NCBI RefSeq assembly: GCF_001468395.1 | Contig: NZ_LNSG01000002.1 | Span: forward strand, 124,001 to 188,000 | From: Sphingopyxis sp. H073 | GTDB taxonomy: Bacteria > Pseudomonadota > Alphaproteobacteria > Sphingomonadales > Sphingomonadaceae | Direction: 5' to 3' | Length of the DNA stretch: 64,000 nucleotides | In this document: piece by piece, positions 60,228 through 64,000 of the stretch | How the letters are laid out: every line of letters begins with the position of its first letter | How positions within the stretch are numbered: the first letter of the stretch is position 1 | Notes under the pieces: generated by a model | What the model was told of the DNA's origin: nothing | What the model saw: the letters and a program-made list of their open reading frames with translations, nothing else | The model's database searches: none | Made by a program: the position numbers and the translations under genes

Positions 60228-60842
60228 ATGTTCCGACGCGCGGAATTCCGCCTTGCCTCTCTCCTTTTGATCGCGGGCGCGCTCGTCGCGAGCCCGGCGA
60301 TCGCGCAATTCCGCGGCGGATACGCCTTTCTGTCGGCGGTCGACAACCGCGACGGGACAAAGGCGACCGACGCGCTGAAGAACGACCCGACGCTGATCAA
60401 CACACGCAATCCGGACACGGGCGAGACCGCGCTGGCGATCGTGACCAAGCGCCGCGACCTCAACTGGCTGCGTTTCCTGCTGGCGAAAAGCGCCGATCCG
60501 TCGATCGCCGACCGGCAAGGCGTCACCCCGCTGATGCACAGCGCGCTGCTCAACTTCACCGAGGGCGCCGAGGAGCTGATCCAGAGCCGGGCGCCGGTCG
60601 ACCAGACCAACCGGCGCGGCGAGACCGCGCTGATCCTGGCGGTGCAGGCCAAGAATGTCGCGATGGTGCGGCTGCTCGTCAAAAATGGCGCCAGCCCCGA
60701 CAAGGCCGACCATATCGCGGGCATGTCGGCGCGCGACTATGCCAAGCGCGACGACCGCACCGGCCAGTTGCTGTCGATCCTCGACGCCAAGCCCGACGCG
60801 CCGGGGCGCCAGCTGGGGCCGACCTTCGGGCCGAGCAACTAG
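60228..60842 (+). CDS. Exported ankyrin-repeat protein
   Basis: A 204-residue protein with a signal peptide (FRLASLLLIAGALVASPAIA) and about four ankyrin repeats: NPDTGETALAIVTKRRDLNW, DRQGVTPLMHSALLNFTEGA, NRRGETALILAVQAKNVAMV and HIAGMSARDYAKRDDRTGQL. It would act in protein binding in the periplasm. Target unknown. No operon partner on the same strand directly next to it except the riboflavin genes 74 bases on. Confidence 0.88.
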   Translation: MFRRAEFRLASLLLIAGALVASPAIAQFRGGYAFLSAVDNRDGTKATDALKNDPTLINTRNPDTGETALAIVTKRRDLNWLRFLLAKSADPSIADRQGVTPLMHSALLNFTEGAEELIQSRAPVDQTNRRGETALILAVQAKNVAMVRLLVKNGASPDKADHIAGMSARDYAKRDDRTGQLLSILDAKPDAPGRQLGPTFGPSN

Positions 60843-60881
60843 CGCGACGGCTTAAGAGAATTGTGGAATGTGATATCTGGA

Positions 60882-60916
60882 TTGACAATCACATTGTGAT
60901 GTGAGACATCGTCGCC
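60882..60916 (+). promoter_or_regulatory. Candidate promoter/operator of the HTH-ribB gene
   Basis: TTGACA (60882-60887) is a perfect -35 box just upstream. The palindrome TCACATTGTGA (60889-60899) lies right after it, in the spacer, where a bound regulator would block polymerase; a further TGTGAT is at about 60870. The -10 region (around 60904-60910) is weak, and would put the transcription start at or near the ATG, so the mRNA might be nearly leaderless. No FMN-riboswitch fits in so short a leader. Tentative. Confidence 0.45.
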
Positions 60917-62188
60917 ATGTCCACACAGCTCATCGACCGCATCCGCTCCATCGTCGACGAAGGGACCATGTCCCGCTCGGGACTGGCGCGCGCCGCGGGC
61001 CTTCACGCCAACAGCCTTCGCGATCTCGATTCGGAAAGCTGGAACCCCACCGCCGACACGCTGCGCAAGCTGGAAAACTGGCTCGCGACCGGCAGCGACA
61101 TCTCCCCGATGGCAACGCCCGAGGAGATCATCGCCGAGGCGCGCAACGGCCGCATGTTCATCCTCGTCGACGACGAGGATCGCGAGAATGAGGGCGACCT
61201 GGTCATTCCCGCGCAGATGGCGACCCCCGATGCGATCAATTTCATGGCGACGCACGGGCGCGGCCTAATCTGCCTGACGCTGACGCGCAGCCGCGTCGAG
61301 ACGCTCGGGCTCGAACTGATGAGCCGCAACAACGGCACCCGCCATGAAACCGCCTTCACCACCTCGATCGAGGCGCGCGAGGGCGTGACCACGGGCATTT
61401 CGGCCGCCGACCGCGCGCGCACGGTGTCGGTTGCGATCGACGCATCGAAGGGCCGCGACGACATCGTCACCCCCGGCCATGTCTTTCCGCTGATCGCGCG
61501 CGACGGCGGCGTGCTTGTCCGCGCCGGCCATACCGAGGCGTCGGTCGACATCGCGCGCCTCGCGGGGCTCAACCCCTCGGGCGTGATCTGCGAGATCATG
61601 AACGACGACGGCACGATGGCGCGGCTCGACGACCTGATCCCCTTCGCGCGCCGCCACGGGCTGAAGATCGGAACGATCGCCGACCTGATCGCGTATCGGA
61701 GCCGCACCGACCGGCTGGTCGAATGCGTCGCCGACGAACCGTTCGAATCGGATTATGGCGGCGACTGGCGCCTCAAATCCTATCGCAACAAGGTCGACGG
61801 CAGCGTCAATCTGGTGCTCCAGAAGGGGCCGGTCGACCCTGCGGGCGTCACGCTGGTGCGCATGCACGCGGTCTCGATCTTCGACGACATCATGGGCCGC
61901 CCCGGCCCCAGGAAACGCCGCCTGCAGCGCTCGATGGACGCGATCGGCGAAGCCGGTGCCGGCGTCATCGTGATGCTGATGCGTCCGCTTCCTGGGTCGG
62001 CCGACGCCGAACCGGCGGCACCGGGCGCCGGCATGGACCTCAGAACCTATGGCATCGGCGCACAGATCCTCGCCGACCTTGGCGTTCATGCGATGGAATT
62101 GCTCACCCCCACCCACAGCAACATCGTCGGACTCGAAGGCTATGGCCTGTCGGTCGTCGGCGAACGCCCCATTCCCGGAGAAGCCTGA
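60917..62188 (+). CDS. ribB: HTH - 3,4-dihydroxy-2-butanone-4-phosphate synthase - degenerate RibA fusion
   Basis: A 423-residue three-part protein. Residues 1-60 look like an HTH domain ([20 protein letters not shown], then [14 protein letters not shown]). Residues about 66-262 are RibB, which makes the four-carbon unit of riboflavin: acidic loop [51 protein letters not shown]-region, and [17 protein letters not shown]. Residues about 270-420 resemble GTP cyclohydrolase II, but the zinc cysteines are absent ([19 protein letters not shown]), so that part is probably inactive. Overlaps ribH by one base. Confidence 0.92.
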   Translation: MSTQLIDRIRSIVDEGTMSRSGLARAAGLHANSLRDLDSESWNPTADTLRKLENWLATGSDISPMATPEEIIAEARNGRMFILVDDEDRENEGDLVIPAQMATPDAINFMATHGRGLICLTLTRSRVETLGLELMSRNNGTRHETAFTTSIEAREGVTTGISAADRARTVSVAIDASKGRDDIVTPGHVFPLIARDGGVLVRAGHTEASVDIARLAGLNPSGVICEIMNDDGTMARLDDLIPFARRHGLKIGTIADLIAYRSRTDRLVECVADEPFESDYGGDWRLKSYRNKVDGSVNLVLQKGPVDPAGVTLVRMHAVSIFDDIMGRPGPRKRRLQRSMDAIGEAGAGVIVMLMRPLPGSADAEPAAPGAGMDLRTYGIGAQILADLGVHAMELLTPTHSNIVGLEGYGLSVVGERPIPGEA

Positions 62189-62613
62189 TGGCGCACGTCC
62201 TGATCGTCGAAGCCCGCTTCTACAGCCATCTCAACGACATGCTGATCGACGGCGTGAAAAGCGCGCTCGAGGCCGAGGGGCACAGCCACGACACCGTGAC
62301 CGTCCCCGGCGCGCTCGAAGTCCCCGCCGCGATTTCGCTCGCCGCCGACAGCGGACGCTACGACGCCTATGTCGCATTGGGCGTCGTGATCCGCGGCGAA
62401 ACCTATCATTTCGAGGTGGTCTCGAACGAGAGCGCGCGCGGCATCATGGCGCTGACGCTCGACGGGCTTGCGATCGGCAACGGCATCCTGACCGTCGAGA
62501 ATGAAGAACAGGCGCTTGCGCGCGCCGACAAGACGCGCAAGGATAAGGGCGGCGAAGCGGCGAAGGCCGCGCTCGCGATGCTGGCCCTGAAGGAACAATT
62601 CGGCATTGGCTGA
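62188..62613 (+). CDS. ribH: 6,7-dimethyl-8-ribityllumazine synthase
   Basis: A 141-residue lumazine synthase, penultimate step of riboflavin synthesis. [58 protein letters not shown] (with the catalytic His) and [16 protein letters not shown] are all typical. The start codon overlaps the ribB stop (TGATG), giving coupled synthesis of consecutive enzymes. The next gene overlaps its end. Confidence 0.95.
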   Translation: MAHVLIVEARFYSHLNDMLIDGVKSALEAEGHSHDTVTVPGALEVPAAISLAADSGRYDAYVALGVVIRGETYHFEVVSNESARGIMALTLDGLAIGNGILTVENEEQALARADKTRKDKGGEAAKAALAMLALKEQFGIG

Positions 62614-63259
62614 TCGACCACCCCCCAGCCGTTACTCCGTCGTCGAGCGCGGCGGGCGGCTGGTGGTCATCGACCGGGAGACCGGCCAGACCCCGCTCAG
62701 CGCCGCCGAGCGCATGGACCTGCACGACCGCAGCCTGGGCGTCGAGCCGATCCGGCCCACCAAAGCGAGCACAGCCCCCGACCTATCGGCCGCGGCGCGA
62801 GCCGAATCGGGGCTGAGCGCGCGGCCCGCACCCGTCCAGCAAGCCACGCCGGCCGCGACCGAGGGCAAGGCGCGCGTCGCCGCCGCGATCGCCGAGCGCG
62901 GCAAGCGGCCGTGGAATCAGCAGCCGAGCGATCGGCCCGTCCTGCAATCGAACGCAAAGCCTGCGCGAATCGCCGACAGGCCCGCGCCGCAAGCAGGCGG
63001 CCGCAAGACGATCGTCACCGGCAAATGGTGGGATGCCAAGGGTCCGCGCACCCTCGAACTGGGCCCCAAGGGTCAGCAGGTGCTGAGCGGCGGTTTCGTG
63101 ACGCTGTTCTTTGTGGTCGTCGCCGCGGCGATCGTGGCGCTGATCGTCCAGCCGATCCTGCTCTTCGTCGGCGCCTTCCTGCTGTTCCGCTTCGGCGGCA
63201 ATATCCTCGGCCCGATCGGCGCGGGGATCGTCGACAAGGCGATCGCCGAAAAAGGATAG
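62606..63259 (+). CDS. Hypothetical membrane protein
   Basis: A 217-residue protein starting at TTG 62606, overlapping ribH by 8 bases. The first 140 residues are polar and rich in alanine, proline and arginine. Residues about 165-200 form one long or two hydrophobic helices ([35 protein letters not shown]). No family was recognised. Probably co-transcribed with ribB-ribH; a terminator overlaps the stop. Confidence 0.7.
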   Translation: MADRPPPSRYSVVERGGRLVVIDRETGQTPLSAAERMDLHDRSLGVEPIRPTKASTAPDLSAAARAESGLSARPAPVQQATPAATEGKARVAAAIAERGKRPWNQQPSDRPVLQSNAKPARIADRPAPQAGGRKTIVTGKWWDAKGPRTLELGPKGQQVLSGGFVTLFFVVVAAAIVALIVQPILLFVGAFLLFRFGGNILGPIGAGIVDKAIAEKG

Positions 63260-63286
63260 GGCCGGAACGGTCGCCCGCCCGGCCCT
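63258..63286. terminator. Hairpin between convergent genes
   Basis: AGGGCCGG (63258-63265) pairs with CCGGCCCT (63279-63286), with a 13-base loop, between the membrane-protein gene and the convergent reductase gene. It probably ends transcription from one or both sides, though a T-run is lacking. Confidence 0.6.
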
Positions 63287-63305
63287 TCGCTCGCTTTCGG
63301 TTGCG

Positions 63306-64000
63306 TTACGCCGTGACCAGCGCCGGATAGTCGGTGTATCCCTCGGGGCCCGGAGAATACCAGGTTTGCGGGTTGTCCGCGGCCCATTCGGCGCCGGTGC
63401 GGATGCGCTCGACGAGGTCGGGGTTGCCGATGAAGGGCCGTCCGAAGGCGATCGCGTCGGCGAGACCGCTGGCAAGCGCGTCTTCTGCCTTCGCCACGTC
63501 ATAGTCGCTGTTGAGGATCAGCGGACCCTTGAACGCCTGGCGAATCGCGGGCGACTGTTTCGGCACGTCGGTACGGCCGAACGTGCCGTCGGGGCCGGGC
63601 TCGCGCAGTTCGAGGAAGGCGATGCCGAGCGCATCGAGCGCCGCCGCCGCCGCCGGGAACAGCTTTTCGGGCGCGCTGTCGTCGACGCCCTGCGTTTCGC
63701 CGTTGGGCGACAGGCGCACGCCGACGCGATCGGCACCCCAGACCGAGACCAGCGCCTCGGTAACTTCACGGAGCAGGCGGATGCGGTTTTCGACCGGCCC
63801 GCCATAATCGTCGTCGCGCAGGTTCGACCCGTCGCGCAGGAACTGGTCGATCAGATAGCCGTTGGCGCCGTGGAGCTGCACTCCGTCGAAACCGGCCTTC
63901 TTCGCATTCTCGGCAGCCTTCGCATAATCGGCGATCACACGCGGAATCTCGTCGAGGCGGAGCGGGCGCGCTTCCTCGAGGTCGAGGCGCCCGACCGGCG
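63306..64000 (-). CDS. Old-yellow-enzyme family alkene reductase (5' end outside window)
   Basis: The C-terminal 231 residues of an FMN-dependent reductase of the NemA/OYE type; the frame is open to the right window edge. Visible marks: ARPLRLDEIPRVIADYAKAA, AGFDGVQLHGANGYLIDQFL (active-site His with Asn three residues later), NLRDDDYGGPVENRIRLL, VRLSPNGETQG, and the FMN phosphate site GLADAIAFGRPFIGNPDL. It would reduce activated alkenes, nitroesters or quinones with NAD(P)H. The N-terminal third is not in the window. Confidence 0.94.
   Translation of the reverse strand, partial: PVGRLDLEEARPLRLDEIPRVIADYAKAAENAKKAGFDGVQLHGANGYLIDQFLRDGSNLRDDDYGGPVENRIRLLREVTEALVSVWGADRVGVRLSPNGETQGVDDSAPEKLFPAAAAALDALGIAFLELREPGPDGTFGRTDVPKQSPAIRQAFKGPLILNSDYDVAKAEDALASGLADAIAFGRPFIGNPDLVERIRTGAEWAADNPQTWYSPGPEGYTDYPALVTA

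Overview
The window comes from a GC-rich alphaproteobacterium of the Sphingomonadaceae, most likely Sphingopyxis or a close relative. This is inferred from the TonB/ExbB/ExbD/ExbD cluster, the hom-glpX pair, the HTH-RibB fusion next to ribH, and the palindromic repeats typical of sphingomonad chromosomes. The window splits into an accessory region (1 to about 34.3 kb) and a conserved chromosomal region (about 34.37 kb to the right edge).

Accessory region. At the left edge lies a P4-type tyrosine integrase (cut by the window edge), then a small AlpA-like HTH protein and a MobF mobilization block: ribbon-helix-helix accessory protein, TrwB/TraD-like coupling protein and TrwC-like relaxase-helicase, with a likely oriT just upstream (2848-3054). 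No type IV secretion genes follow, so the element looks mobilizable rather than self-conjugative. A cargo of defence-like modules comes next: a nucleotidyltransferase-HEPN protein with a degenerate nucleotidyltransferase and an ECF sigma factor (8.1-10.3 kb); a DUF262/HNH/AlbA_2 fusion beside a 1355-residue Eco57I-type restriction-methyltransferase (10.4-16.7 kb); small proteins plus a 1.1-kaa RecB-like nuclease/SF1 helicase divergent from a WYL regulator (16.8-22.2 kb); a RES/Xre toxin-antitoxin pair; and, divergent from it, a compact ubiquitin-like conjugation operon (23.5-26.1 kb) coding for a Ubl with a Gly-Asn repeat tail, an E2-like protein, a JAB/JAMM peptidase and an E1-like ThiF enzyme. 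The element ends with maintenance genes: DUF2958, a ParB homologue, a 45-residue protein, and a minus-strand trio of serine recombinase, ParB and RepB-C-terminal protein next to a small HTH protein.

Conserved region. From 34.37 kb the genes are typical chromosomal ones: transglutaminase-like protease, TetA-like and Spinster-like MFS transporters, CinA-like protein, glutathione S-transferase, Bax-inhibitor-1 family protein, ThpR, low-molecular-weight tyrosine phosphatase, SodC, the TonB energy-transduction operon, homoserine dehydrogenase, class II fructose-bisphosphatase, MsrB, PBP1A, YgjP-like peptidase, YcgN, SCO, ankyrin protein, riboflavin genes and an old-yellow-enzyme reductase cut by the right edge. 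Points of interest here are a TIR-transmembrane-LprI fusion, a three-gene type III polyketide synthase/methyltransferase/flavoprotein operon resembling phenolic-lipid clusters, and an HTH-RibB-degenerate-RibA fusion.

The best candidate for an underexplored system is the ubiquitin-like operon at 23525-26085. It follows the known bacterial Ubl-E2-E1-JAB theme, but has an 11-unit Gly-Asn hexanucleotide repeat at the Ubl N-terminus, a Ubl without a diglycine end, and an E2-like protein without an obvious catalytic cysteine. All assignments were made by reading the sequence; none was checked against a database.
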